Notes under the pieces: generated by a model | The model's input: only the letters and a program-made list of their open reading frames with translations | What the model was told of the DNA's origin: nothing | Databases searched by the model: none | Part shown: one piece after another, positions 1 through 7,193 of the stretch | How positions within the stretch are numbered: the first letter of the stretch is position 1 | How the letters are laid out: every line of letters starts with the position of its first letter | Program-made: the position numbers and the translations under genes | DNA from: an uncultured Cellvibrio sp. | Lineage (GTDB): Bacteria; Pseudomonadota; Gammaproteobacteria; Pseudomonadales; Cellvibrionaceae | Assembly (NCBI GenBank): GCA_946482385.1 | Contig: CAMLRI010000090.1 | Span: forward strand, 1-7,478 | Length of the DNA: 7,478 bases | Direction: 5' to 3'

Positions 1-1992
1 TTCCAGCCAGGCGCGCAGGCGCTCGGCAGTTGCTTCATCCACCAGGCTCAGGGCAACGCGGCGTTTGTCGATATCCACTTCGTCCACAATCACCTGTACC
101 TGTTCATCAATGCGGTAGGTGTTGCCTTCGATGGTGATGCTTAACCGGCGCGAATCAAATTGCGCTTTGATGTCGCTGTCTTTAGTTACCAGGGTGACAA
201 AACCTTCAAAGCCCCAATCGTCCAGGCGCATACCTATGCCGATAGAGTTTACCAAAGCGATTTGGCCAGTGTGGACGCTGCCAATATGCTGGCTGAGGTA
301 TTGGCATGCCAGCCAGGTTTCGGTAAAGCGGCAGGCTTGGCGGCCCTGGTTCAGTTGGTGCTGCAGTTGTTCAACAAATTGTGCGGGATTTTCCAGCGCC
401 AGGGGCGGCTCACCGCGCAACAAACGCTTAATACCCAGGTGGTTGAAGTAGTCGTTATAGCGGCGAATGGGGGAAGTCACCATCGCATAGGCGCTAAAGC
501 CCAAACCAAAGTGCGGTACAGGTTCAAAAGAGAGGGCGCCGGCTTGCAGTTGGCGCTGCAACAGCGAATGCAAATACGCATTGTTGGGATGTTGCTGTTG
601 GTTGAGGCGCAGCTCGCGGAACAGGGGTAAATAGTTTTCCAGTTGGGTCAGGTCGCCTGGGGTAAGGTCGGGGCGATCCTCCTGCAGCAAACTCAGGGCA
701 TCGCCCAAACGCTCGGGGCGAAAACCTATGTGGCTGGAAAAAATGCCATAGCCAGGGTTGTTGCTAAACAATTCGCCGGCGCAGAGGTTGGTGGCGAGCA
801 TGGCTTCTTCCACAATGCGGTGGGCGATATTGCGCTCGCGTTTTTCAATGCGCTCAATTTTTTTCTGCTCATTGAGCAGGTAAATATAATCGGGGCGATC
901 TTCCATCAGCAGGTTATGTTGCTGGCGGTATAGGCTGCGCGCCTGGGCGAAATCGCGCAGCGCGTAAAGGTGCTGTAACAGCTCTGTGCTTATGCCGGTT
1001 GGCTCGGTGCTTGCCAGTGTGTCGGCCACACCTTGGTAGCTGAGCTTGTGGTGAGAGCGAATGATCGCTTCACTGAATTCATAGTGGGTAATCTGGCCGC
1101 TGCTGCTGATTTGCATACGGCATACCAGCGCCGGGCGTTTTTGTTCTGCCACCAGGGAATAGGTTTCCTGGGATAAATCTACCGGCAGCATGGTGAGCGT
1201 GTTGCCAAGCAGGTAGTGGGTGCTGGCGCGGGCGCGGGCGGCTTGCTCCAGGGGGCTGTTGAAGTCGATATGTTTGCTGGGGTCGGCGATAGCGCTGAAC
1301 AATTCCCAGCCCTGGTCGTTGGCCTGGATATAAATCGCATCATCCATATCGCGGGTGGTTTCCGCGTCTATGGTGACAAAGGGCAGGTGGGTTAAATCCT
1401 GCTCGCCTTGGTCAAACACCAGTGGCGACCAGTGAATGCTGCTGGCCTGGTTTTGCGCCTGGGCGGGCCACTCGCAGGGTAACTGGAAGCGGGCTATGGC
1501 GTAGCGGCTTTCAATGCCGGGTTCGCTGGGATTGCCCAAGCGTTTCACAATACGCACCTGGGCTTTGCCATCGCTGTGGAAGGGGTGGCGGGCTATCTCG
1601 CACTGCACCAGGTCGCCTTCAGCCAGGCCTTTGCGATCCTGCGGCGGCACAAACAGCCAGCGATTAAAGTGAATGACATCTGGCTCAACAAAAAAATTGT
1701 TGCCTTTGCTGACATAGCGCCCGACAAATTCTTTTAAGCCCGGCTCCAGCAGTTTGGTGAGCTTGGCCTCGTATTGGCCTTTGGCGTTGGTGGTGATCTC
1801 TGCTTCAGCGCGATCGCCCGGCAGTACTTTGATGATTTGCTCCGGGTCGAGAAAAGCTTCGCGGCCATCGTCGAGAATAATGAAGCCAAAGCGTTTGAGG
1901 GTGGTGCGGATAATGCCTTGGGCAATATCTTTTTGGGCAACAAGGCTAGACTTGAGACTGGCCAGCTGTTGCAGGGCATCTTGTTTGAGCAT
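1..1992 (-). CDS. rnb: Exoribonuclease II (RNase II), 3' end cut by window edge
   Basis: Cytoplasmic processive 3'-to-5' exoribonuclease that degrades single-stranded RNA to nucleoside 5'-monophosphates in mRNA turnover. I read 664 uninterrupted codons; E. coli RNase II has 644 residues, so only a few residues and the stop should be missing. Domains in order: N-terminal OB/cold-shock domains (about residues 20-155, including a KRFGFI stretch), the RNB catalytic domain (about 189-520), and a C-terminal S1 domain (about 568-655). The metal-binding motif reads IDAETTRDMDDA, giving D209, D215, D217 and D218, equivalent to E. coli D201/D207/D209/D210. Also present are RIVEEAM (E395/E396) and TSPIRRYND (R510, matching catalytic R500). 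The N-terminus MLKQDALQQLASLK aligns with the start of E. coli RNase II, which supports the ATG at 1992, although no Shine-Dalgarno precedes it. RNase R is less likely because the N- and C-terminal extensions are short. Confidence 0.95.
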   Translation of the reverse strand, partial: MLKQDALQQLASLKSSLVAQKDIAQGIIRTTLKRFGFIILDDGREAFLDPEQIIKVLPGDRAEAEITTNAKGQYEAKLTKLLEPGLKEFVGRYVSKGNNFFVEPDVIHFNRWLFVPPQDRKGLAEGDLVQCEIARHPFHSDGKAQVRIVKRLGNPSEPGIESRYAIARFQLPCEWPAQAQNQASSIHWSPLVFDQGEQDLTHLPFVTIDAETTRDMDDAIYIQANDQGWELFSAIADPSKHIDFNSPLEQAARARASTHYLLGNTLTMLPVDLSQETYSLVAEQKRPALVCRMQISSSGQITHYEFSEAIIRSHHKLSYQGVADTLASTEPTGISTELLQHLYALRDFAQARSLYRQQHNLLMEDRPDYIYLLNEQKKIERIEKRERNIAHRIVEEAMLATNLCAGELFSNNPGYGIFSSHIGFRPERLGDALSLLQEDRPDLTPGDLTQLENYLPLFRELRLNQQQHPNNAYLHSLLQRQLQAGALSFEPVPHFGLGFSAYAMVTSPIRRYNDYFNHLGIKRLLRGEPPLALENPAQFVEQLQHQLNQGRQACRFTETWLACQYLSQHIGSVHTGQIALVNSIGIGMRLDDWGFEGFVTLVTKDSDIKAQFDSRRLSITIEGNTYRIDEQVQVIVDEVDIDKRRVALSLVDEATAERLRAWLE

Positions 1993-2020
1993 GGGGAGGG
2001 CGCGCGCGATGACAAAAAGG

Positions 2021-2037
2021 CCGGCGATTATAGCCGG
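2021..2037. repeat. Perfect inverted repeat CCGGC-N7-GCCGG around the rnb -10
   Basis: Arms CCGGC (2021-2025) and GCCGG (2033-2037) flank a 7-base centre that contains the minus-strand TATAAT. A protein bound here would block the -10, so an operator is plausible. Read on the minus strand the dyad is followed by CCTTTTTG, so it could also act as a weak terminator for transcripts that arrive from further upstream. The stem is only 5 bp. Confidence 0.4.
2027..2032 (-). promoter_or_regulatory. Putative -10 element of the rnb promoter
   Basis: On the minus strand this is a perfect TATAAT about 35 bases upstream of the rnb ATG, followed by a GC-rich discriminator. It predicts a start site near 2020 and a leader of roughly 28 bases. 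I find no good -35 hexamer 16-18 bp upstream, so the promoter may be weak or activator-dependent. It lies between the arms of a perfect dyad. Confidence 0.5.
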
Positions 2038-2071
2038 AATCGGCTCCTCTGGACTATCGCCGTTTTTTGCT

Positions 2072-2086
2072 GCCAAGGCGCTTGGC
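2072..2086. repeat. Perfect inverted repeat GCCAAG-GCG-CTTGGC
   Basis: A 6-bp perfect dyad with a 3-base centre, in the middle of the divergent region and upstream of both putative promoters. Neither strand has a T-tract after it, so a terminator is unlikely. A protein-binding site is possible, but no regulator family is recognised from the sequence. Confidence 0.35.
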
Positions 2087-2107
2087 CGGTGCCGCCTGGT
2101 GGTTGTT

Positions 2108-2137
2108 TTGACAAGCTGGCAGTTTATCGGTTTAAAT
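2108..2137 (+). promoter_or_regulatory. Putative sigma-70 promoter of nhaP2
   Basis: A perfect -35 hexamer TTGACA lies at 2108-2113. At 17-18 bp spacing the -10 is TTTAAA (2131-2136) or TTAAAT (2132-2137), each matching four of six consensus bases. The predicted start site is near 2143-2145, giving a leader of about 45 bases before the TTG start codon. It faces away from rnb. Confidence 0.6.
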
Positions 2138-2150
2138 TCGGCATGAATTT
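2134..2150. repeat. Perfect inverted repeat AAATTC-N5-GAATTT, possible operator for nhaP2
   Basis: Arms AAATTC (2134-2139) and GAATTT (2145-2150) form a 17-bp dyad with a 5-base centre. It overlaps the putative -10 and the predicted start site of the nhaP2 promoter, which is the usual place for a repressor to act. An AT-rich dyad can also arise by chance. Confidence 0.4.
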
Positions 2151-2177
2151 TGAGTTATTTTGTTAACCTCTTGATAT

Positions 2178-2191
2178 AGGGCTGCTTTTTG
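2178..2191 (+). promoter_or_regulatory. Ribosome binding site and TTG start codon of nhaP2
   Basis: AGGG at 2178-2181 precedes TTG (2189-2191) with a 7-base spacer. An in-frame TAG at 2177-2179 rules out any start further upstream. The next ATG downstream (2312 region, in GVGMLAG) would delete the first transmembrane segment. The TTG start also restores the MDATT N-terminus seen in E. coli CvrA. Confidence 0.85.
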
Positions 2192-3916
2192 GACGCTACA
2201 ACGGTTAATCAGGTGTTGTTTGTGGGCGCAGTGCTGGTAGCGGCCAGTATTTTATTTAGCTCTGTATCCACCCGTGTTGGCGTACCCATTCTGGTAATTT
2301 TTCTCGGTGTTGGCATGTTGGCCGGTGTTGATGGCCCGGGCGGGATAGTGTTCGATAATTATTCCGTGGCCTATTTGGTGAGCAACCTGGCACTGGCGAT
2401 TATTCTGCTCGATGGCGGTATGCGCACCCGGGTAGCTACTTTCCGGGTGGCACTCTGGCCGGCTATGTCGTTGGCCACTCTCGGGGTAATAATCACGTCG
2501 GGATTAACGGGTATCGCGGCTGCCTGGCTGTTTGATTTAACCCTGCTGGAAGGCCTGTTGGTTGGCGCGATTGTCGGCTCTACCGATGCCGCCGTGGTGT
2601 TCAACTTACTCAATGGCAAAGGGCTTAACGAGCGGGTTGGCTCCACTTTGGAAATTGAATCCGGCACTAACGATCCTATGGCGGTGTTCCTCACTGTCAC
2701 CCTCATCGGCATTATTGCCGCGGGCGAATCCCGTATTGGCTGGGGTGTGCTGGGCAGTTTTGTACAACAGTTTGGTGTGGGCATTTTATTGGGGTTGGGC
2801 GGCGGCTGGCTGCTGCTGCAAATTATCAACCGCATCCACATCGCCGATGGCCTTTACCCACTGTTGGCAGTGAGCGGCGGGATTATGCTATTTGCATTTT
2901 CCAGTGCCATTGGCGGCAGCGGCATTATCACTATTTATGTTTGCGGCCTGTTGCTGGGCAATCGCCCCATCCGCAACCGCCACGGCATATTGCACATGTT
3001 TGATGGCATGGCCTGGTTGAGCCAGATAGGTATGTTCCTGGTGCTGGGATTATTGTTAACGCCCAGCCATCTGTTGCCTATTGCTGTGCCGGCTTTGCTG
3101 TTATCGCTGTGGATGATTTTGTTTGCCCGTCCGCTCTCCATTTTTGTTGGCCTTTTGCCTTTTCGCAGTTTCAACTGGAAAGAGCGCACCTTTATTTCCT
3201 GGGTGGGGCTGCGCGGTGCTGTGCCGGTTATTTTGGCGGTGTTTCCGTTAATGGCCGGCCTGGAAAACGCCCAGCTGTTTTTTAATGTGGCGTTCTTTGT
3301 TGTGCTGGTTTCCCTGTTATTGCAAGGTACAACCCTGGGGTGGGCTGCCAAGCTGGCCAAGGTGGAAGTGCCCTCGGTGCCCTTGCCTTATTCCCGCGCC
3401 GGTTTGGAAATTAATTTGGCCAGCCAATGGGAGTTGTTTATCTACAAATTGGGGGCGGAAAAGTGGTGTATTGGTGCCAGCCTGAGGGATTTGCACATGC
3501 CCGAGAACACCCGTATCGCGGCGCTGTTTCGCGGTAAGGAGCTGCTCCACCCCAGCGGCAGTACCCGCTTGATGACAGGCGATGTGCTGTGTGTACTCGG
3601 CCACGATGAAGACCTGCCAGCGCTGGGGCGGCTGTTCAGTGTGCCACCCAAGCGCAGCCTGGACGTTCACTTTTTTGGCGACTTTATTATCCAGGGCGAT
3701 GCCGAACTGGCCGATTTGGCCATGCTTTATTCCCTCGACCGCAAAGGCCTGGAGCAATACAAAACCATCGGCGAATTGCTGACTTATTTGGTAGGTGGTT
3801 TGCCGGTTGTGGGCGACCATGCCGAGTGGAGCAATATTTCCTGGACGGTGGCCGAGGTGGAAGGCAATAGCATCCGCAAAATCGGTGTGCGGCCACTGCC
3901 TAAAAAATCAGCCTAG
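2189..3916 (+). CDS. nhaP2: K+/H+ antiporter NhaP2 (CvrA), CPA1 family
   Basis: Inner-membrane antiporter that exchanges cytoplasmic K+ (and possibly Na+) for external protons, for cell-volume and cation/pH homeostasis. Its 575 residues compare with 578 in E. coli CvrA, and the similarity runs from MDATT to the end. Residues 1 to about 390 are the Na_H_Exchanger domain, with roughly a dozen hydrophobic helices. GSTDAA gives T132/D133 and ESGTNDP gives N161/D162; these positions match the residues reported as important in Vibrio cholerae NhaP2. Next come a TrkA_C/RCK_C domain (about 400-483, with [14 protein letters not shown] and GDVLCVLG) and a C-terminal CorC_HlyC domain (about 490-572), both soluble and probably regulatory. 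It starts with TTG after AGGG. gabD follows after 16 bp, suggesting one transcript from the promoter at 2108-2137. Confidence 0.95.
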   Translation: MDATTVNQVLFVGAVLVAASILFSSVSTRVGVPILVIFLGVGMLAGVDGPGGIVFDNYSVAYLVSNLALAIILLDGGMRTRVATFRVALWPAMSLATLGVIITSGLTGIAAAWLFDLTLLEGLLVGAIVGSTDAAVVFNLLNGKGLNERVGSTLEIESGTNDPMAVFLTVTLIGIIAAGESRIGWGVLGSFVQQFGVGILLGLGGGWLLLQIINRIHIADGLYPLLAVSGGIMLFAFSSAIGGSGIITIYVCGLLLGNRPIRNRHGILHMFDGMAWLSQIGMFLVLGLLLTPSHLLPIAVPALLLSLWMILFARPLSIFVGLLPFRSFNWKERTFISWVGLRGAVPVILAVFPLMAGLENAQLFFNVAFFVVLVSLLLQGTTLGWAAKLAKVEVPSVPLPYSRAGLEINLASQWELFIYKLGAEKWCIGASLRDLHMPENTRIAALFRGKELLHPSGSTRLMTGDVLCVLGHDEDLPALGRLFSVPPKRSLDVHFFGDFIIQGDAELADLAMLYSLDRKGLEQYKTIGELLTYLVGGLPVVGDHAEWSNISWTVAEVEGNSIRKIGVRPLPKKSA

Positions 3917-3918
3917 CC

Positions 3919-3924
3919 AGAGGT
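3919..3924 (+). promoter_or_regulatory. Shine-Dalgarno sequence of gabD
   Basis: AGAGGT lies 8 bases before the ATG at 3933, in the 16-bp gap after the nhaP2 stop. It supports independent translation initiation of gabD on a shared transcript. Confidence 0.75.
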
Positions 3925-3932
3925 AAGCATTT

Positions 3933-5396
3933 ATGTTGGCACTGGCCTCCGGTGTGTTAAAGCAACAATTGTTTATCGGGGGCGCCTGGTGTGATGCCAG
4001 CCCCGCCAAGCATTTTCCCGTTAACAACCCGGCCACGGGGGAGCTAATCGCCCAGGTGGCCGATGCGTCGGTAGCCGATGCCGAACGTGCCATAGTTGCC
4101 GCTGCCAATGCCCAGGCTCCCTGGGCATCACTGCCCGCCAAACAACGCAGCCGTTTGCTGCGCCGCTGGTTTGATTTGATCACTACCCATCTGGAAGCCT
4201 TGGCACAACTGCTGACCCTGGAGCAGGGCAAACCACTGGCTGAAGCCCGCGCTGAAATTGCCTATGGCGCCAGTTATATCGATTGGTTTGCCGATGAGGC
4301 CCGCCGCATTTATGGCGATCTGATTCCTGCTAGCCATACCGGCCAACAATTGCTGGCCATCAAGCAACCAGTGGGCGTGGTGGCTTTGATTACTCCCTGG
4401 AATTTCCCCAATGCCATGCTCGCCCGCAAAATGGCAGCGGCTCTGGCTGCCGGTTGCACCCTGGTGGCCAAGCCCGCAGCGGAAACGCCTCTATCGGCTT
4501 TAGCCCTGGCGCAGTTGGCGCAGGAGGCGGGTATTCCGGATGGTGTGATTAACATACTGCCCAGCACCGGGGCCGCCGCTCTGGGGCAGGTGTTTTGCGG
4601 CCATCCAGAAATTAAAAAACTGAGCTTCACTGGCTCCACCGCTGTGGGTAAACAATTGCTGGCGCAAATTGCCCCCCAGGTGAAACGCATTAGCCTGGAG
4701 TTGGGCGGCAACGCGCCTTTTATCGTGTTTGAAGATGCCGACCTGGATGCCGCTGTGGCCGGTGCTATTGCCAGCAAATTCCGCAATGCCGGGCAAACCT
4801 GTATTTGCGCCAATCGTTTCTACATACACAGCTCGATTTACGATGCCTTCACCCAAAAATTGGTTGCCGCCAGTGCCCGGTTGGCAATCGGCAATGGCTT
4901 GGTTGATGGCGTGCACCTGGGGCCGCTGATTTCTGCCAAGGCGGTGGCCAAGGTAGAGCGATTGGTGAGCGCAGCAGTACAAGAGGGGGCGACCCTGATC
5001 TATTCGGCTGCACTCACGGCAGAGCAGCAAAGCCAGGGGCATTTTTATCCGCTGCAAATTCTTACCCGGGTGACCCACAGATCGGCGCTGGTGCAGGAAG
5101 AAATTTTTGGCCCTGTGGCTGCACTTATCCCCTTTGATAGCGAAGCGGAAGTGATCGCCTGGGCCAACGATAGCCCCTATGGCCTGGCGGCCTACGCCTA
5201 CACCCGCGACAGCGCCCGCCGCTGGCGTTTGGCCGAGCAGCTGCAAACCGGCATGTTGGGCCTGAATACCGGCAGCATCTCCAATGAGATGGCACCCTTC
5301 GGTGGTATTAAAGAATCGGGTTGGGGCAGGGAGGGTTCGCGCTATGGTTTGGATGATTATTTGCAACTCAAATACATTGCGACGGCAATTGAATAA
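3933..5396 (+). CDS. gabD: Succinate-semialdehyde dehydrogenase, NAD(P)+ (GabD type)
   Basis: Cytoplasmic aldehyde dehydrogenase that oxidises succinate semialdehyde to succinate, the final step of GABA breakdown into the TCA cycle. Its 487 residues compare with 482 in E. coli GabD, with shared blocks including LTLEQGKPLAEA, KLSFTGST, LELGGNAPFIVF and the C-terminal APFGGIKESG. Catalytic residues visible are N157 (ITPWNFP), K180 (VAKP), E256 and the nucleophile C290 in NAGQTCICANRF. C292 lies two residues on, as in other SSADHs. The residue three after K180 is Ala; NAD-specific relatives often carry Glu there, so use of NADP+ is plausible but inferred. The start is supported by AGAGGT (3919-3924) 8 bases before the ATG. 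The close spacing after nhaP2 implies co-transcription. No gabT (GABA transaminase) is seen in the window. Glutarate semialdehyde is a possible alternative substrate. Confidence 0.93.
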   Translation: MLALASGVLKQQLFIGGAWCDASPAKHFPVNNPATGELIAQVADASVADAERAIVAAANAQAPWASLPAKQRSRLLRRWFDLITTHLEALAQLLTLEQGKPLAEARAEIAYGASYIDWFADEARRIYGDLIPASHTGQQLLAIKQPVGVVALITPWNFPNAMLARKMAAALAAGCTLVAKPAAETPLSALALAQLAQEAGIPDGVINILPSTGAAALGQVFCGHPEIKKLSFTGSTAVGKQLLAQIAPQVKRISLELGGNAPFIVFEDADLDAAVAGAIASKFRNAGQTCICANRFYIHSSIYDAFTQKLVAASARLAIGNGLVDGVHLGPLISAKAVAKVERLVSAAVQEGATLIYSAALTAEQQSQGHFYPLQILTRVTHRSALVQEEIFGPVAALIPFDSEAEVIAWANDSPYGLAAYAYTRDSARRWRLAEQLQTGMLGLNTGSISNEMAPFGGIKESGWGREGSRYGLDDYLQLKYIATAIE

Positions 5397-5474
5397 GCCT
5401 GAAGTTTTTATAACGGCGGCATAAATTTCAACTAGTCTTAACGACATCAAGATAAGTACTTTCGAGGTGTCATT
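5397..5474. other. Gap between gabD and the chemoreceptor gene
   Basis: This 78-bp AT-rich gap has no hairpin followed by a T-tract, so transcription from gabD may continue into the chemoreceptor gene. TATAAC at 5409-5414 could be a -10 element but has no convincing -35 partner. A GAGGTG ribosome binding site sits at 5464-5469, 5 bases before the ATG of the next gene. Confidence 0.5.
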
Positions 5475-7103
5475 ATGTTTTCCTGGTATCAAAATATGGG
5501 CTTTCGCTGGAAGCTTACCCTGCCGCTGGTCATTTTATTATTACTGGTGGTTGGCTTGGGTTTTCTGGCGATCACCATGACTCAAAAACTAAGCCGGGAT
5601 GCAGCGCGCATTGCCAAGGTTAACCTGCCTGAAATTCAATTGATGATTCAGGCCGACCGCGATTTATACCAAGCCCTAACCGCCGAGCGCGCGCTGATCC
5701 AACTCAACCGCCATGATGCGGCGCTGCTGAAAGAGCAAGCCGATAACGCCCAGCAAACCCACGATCGGGTATTGGAATCCCTCAAAATATCCAACACTGC
5801 CAGCGCCAGTGAGCGCGATGAATTTTTGCGCCGCTACCAGGCCTGGCGCAAGCTCGCTGACCAGGTGCTGAGCCTGGTGCAAGCTGGCGATAATCAGGCG
5901 GCGCAAACGCTTTCCTATGGTTCTGCGGCTCAGGCTTTTGAGCATGTGCGTACTTATCTGGATGAGCTACAAGAAAAGCGCTTGGTTTATGTGGATGAGT
6001 TTACCCGCATCGCTGAAGAGGAAACCCGAACAGCTTCGGCCAGTTTATTGGCCATGGTGGTGCTGGGTGTGGCGGTGAGCTTTTTGGCGGTGGCCTTTTT
6101 ACCTTTGGTGGTAATTCGCGCGCTCAACCGCATTAGCGACCGCATTCAAAATATTGCGGAAGGCGATGGTGACCTCACAGTGCGCATTGATGTAGACAGT
6201 CGCGATGAACTGGGCCAACTGGCCGGCCATGTGAATCAATTTATGGCGAAGTTGCAGGGGATTATTGCCGAGGTGTTGCGCAATACCGATGAGGTATCCC
6301 GTGCGGCGGAATCGCTATTGCAGGTGTCCAGTACCAGCCAGCAGGCAGCAGACCAGCAGTGCCATGCCATTACTATGGTGGTAACAGCGGTTAACGAATT
6401 GACTATGGCCATTCAGGAAGTGGCGCGCAACACCAGTGATACGGCGCAAAATACCAAGGCAGCCGCTGATACCACCGATGCCAGCCATGCCAGCATCCAG
6501 CAGGCGGTAAACCAGGTGCGAGATTTGGCGGCACATATATCGCAAACGGCGCACACCATCGAGCAATTGGAAAGCGAAGCGCAAAAAGTTACCTCTGTAA
6601 TTGATGTGATTCGCGGTGTGGCAGAGCAAACCAATTTGCTCGCCCTGAATGCGGCCATTGAAGCGGCGCGCGCTGGTGAACAGGGGCGCGGTTTTGCGGT
6701 GGTAGCCGACGAGGTGCGCACCCTGGCCAGCCGCACCCAACACTCAACCCAGGATATTCAGGGCATGCTCGGCCAGTTGCAGGGCGGTGTGCAGCAGGCG
6801 GTAACCGCCATGAATGCCAGCGCGGTAATGACGGATGAAGCTGTCCACTCCGCCAATGATGCGGGTGCCTCCTTGCAGGGTATTGGCAATGCGGTAAAAA
6901 CAATTTCTAACATGACCCTGCAAATTGCCGCCGCCGCGGAAGAGCAGAGTGCGGTAACGGCAGACATCGACAAAAACCTGGTGCAAATTAACGAACTGGC
7001 CCAGTACACAGCGGCAGATGCGGCAAAAACAGCGGTGCAAAGCCAGCGCTTGAATGAGTTGTCGCAGCAGCTGCGGCAGTTGGTAGGGCGCTTCCGCGTG
7101 TGA
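5475..7103 (+). CDS. Methyl-accepting chemotaxis protein with periplasmic four-helix-bundle sensor
   Basis: Inner-membrane chemoreceptor that senses a periplasmic signal and controls the CheA kinase through CheW. The 542 residues show a short cytoplasmic N-terminus, TM1 (about 13-35), a periplasmic helical sensor of the 4HB_MCP type (about 36-188, with the typical [15 protein letters not shown] segment), TM2 (about 189-214), a HAMP domain (about 212-265, containing GDGDLTVRI) and a long coiled-coil signalling domain. The conserved hairpin tip spans about 380-415 and includes [20 protein letters not shown], starting at E384. The C-terminus ends in GRFRV and lacks an NWETF-type CheR-docking pentapeptide. 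The start is supported by GAGGTG 5 bases upstream. No che or flagellar genes are nearby, so it is an orphan receptor here. The ligand cannot be predicted from the sequence. Confidence 0.94.
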   Translation: MFSWYQNMGFRWKLTLPLVILLLLVVGLGFLAITMTQKLSRDAARIAKVNLPEIQLMIQADRDLYQALTAERALIQLNRHDAALLKEQADNAQQTHDRVLESLKISNTASASERDEFLRRYQAWRKLADQVLSLVQAGDNQAAQTLSYGSAAQAFEHVRTYLDELQEKRLVYVDEFTRIAEEETRTASASLLAMVVLGVAVSFLAVAFLPLVVIRALNRISDRIQNIAEGDGDLTVRIDVDSRDELGQLAGHVNQFMAKLQGIIAEVLRNTDEVSRAAESLLQVSSTSQQAADQQCHAITMVVTAVNELTMAIQEVARNTSDTAQNTKAAADTTDASHASIQQAVNQVRDLAAHISQTAHTIEQLESEAQKVTSVIDVIRGVAEQTNLLALNAAIEAARAGEQGRGFAVVADEVRTLASRTQHSTQDIQGMLGQLQGGVQQAVTAMNASAVMTDEAVHSANDAGASLQGIGNAVKTISNMTLQIAAAAEEQSAVTADIDKNLVQINELAQYTAADAAKTAVQSQRLNELSQQLRQLVGRFRV

Positions 7104-7139
7104 GATGTGGTTTAAGATTTAAAATTTATTAATAGCTAA

Positions 7140-7175
7140 AAAAACAAAACGCGCCCTTAGGCGCGTTTTGTTTTT
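7140..7175. terminator. Bidirectional intrinsic terminator
   Basis: A perfect 16-bp inverted repeat (7140-7155 and 7160-7175) closes a 4-base loop CTTA. The inner part is GC-rich (CGCGCC/GGCGCG). The outer part is an A-tract on the left and a T-tract on the right, so it can end transcripts from either direction. It lies 36 bases after the chemoreceptor stop and 18 bases beyond the stop of the opposing minus-strand gene, and so serves both. Confidence 0.93.
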
Positions 7176-7193
7176 GTATGTGACGATAAATAT

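Larger units (their letters stand above)
1993..2188. promoter_or_regulatory. Divergent intergenic control region between rnb and nhaP2
   Basis: This 196-bp gap separates two divergently transcribed genes. It holds a consensus-like -10 facing rnb, a perfect TTGACA facing nhaP2, and three perfect inverted repeats of different sequence (2021-2037, 2072-2086, 2134-2150). No credible small coding frame was found in it. The arrangement suggests that both genes are regulated here, but the sequence does not identify the regulators. Confidence 0.7.

Noticed and set aside
160..630. Plus-strand open frame of 156 codons, with others at 119-451 and 643-933
   Set aside because: They lie antisense to the intact rnb reading frame, which shows continuous RNase II homology and catalytic motifs; the plus-strand frames have no recognisable domain.
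2021..2037. Dyad plus T-run read as a definite minus-strand terminator upstream of rnb
   Set aside because: The stem is only 5 bp and encloses a perfect TATAAT at the right distance from rnb, so a promoter or operator role fits better.
1774..2166. Plus-strand open frame of 130 codons covering the rnb start and the intergenic region
   Set aside because: It is mostly antisense to rnb codons and runs through the promoter dyads; no ribosome binding site or family resemblance was seen.
5422..5455. Possible flagellar sigma-28 promoter before the chemoreceptor (TAAATTTC and CAAGATAA)
   Set aside because: The two half-sites are 18 bases apart instead of about 11, and the second departs from GCCGATAA, so the match is not convincing.
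4500..5492. Minus-strand open frame of 330 codons antisense to gabD
   Set aside because: Its length follows from the codon bias of gabD on the other strand. The protein has no recognisable domain and it overlaps a clearly conserved gene almost entirely.
6315..7040. Several minus-strand open frames antisense to the chemoreceptor signalling domain
   Set aside because: The plus-strand frame encodes the highly conserved MCP hairpin; the antisense products are composition artefacts.
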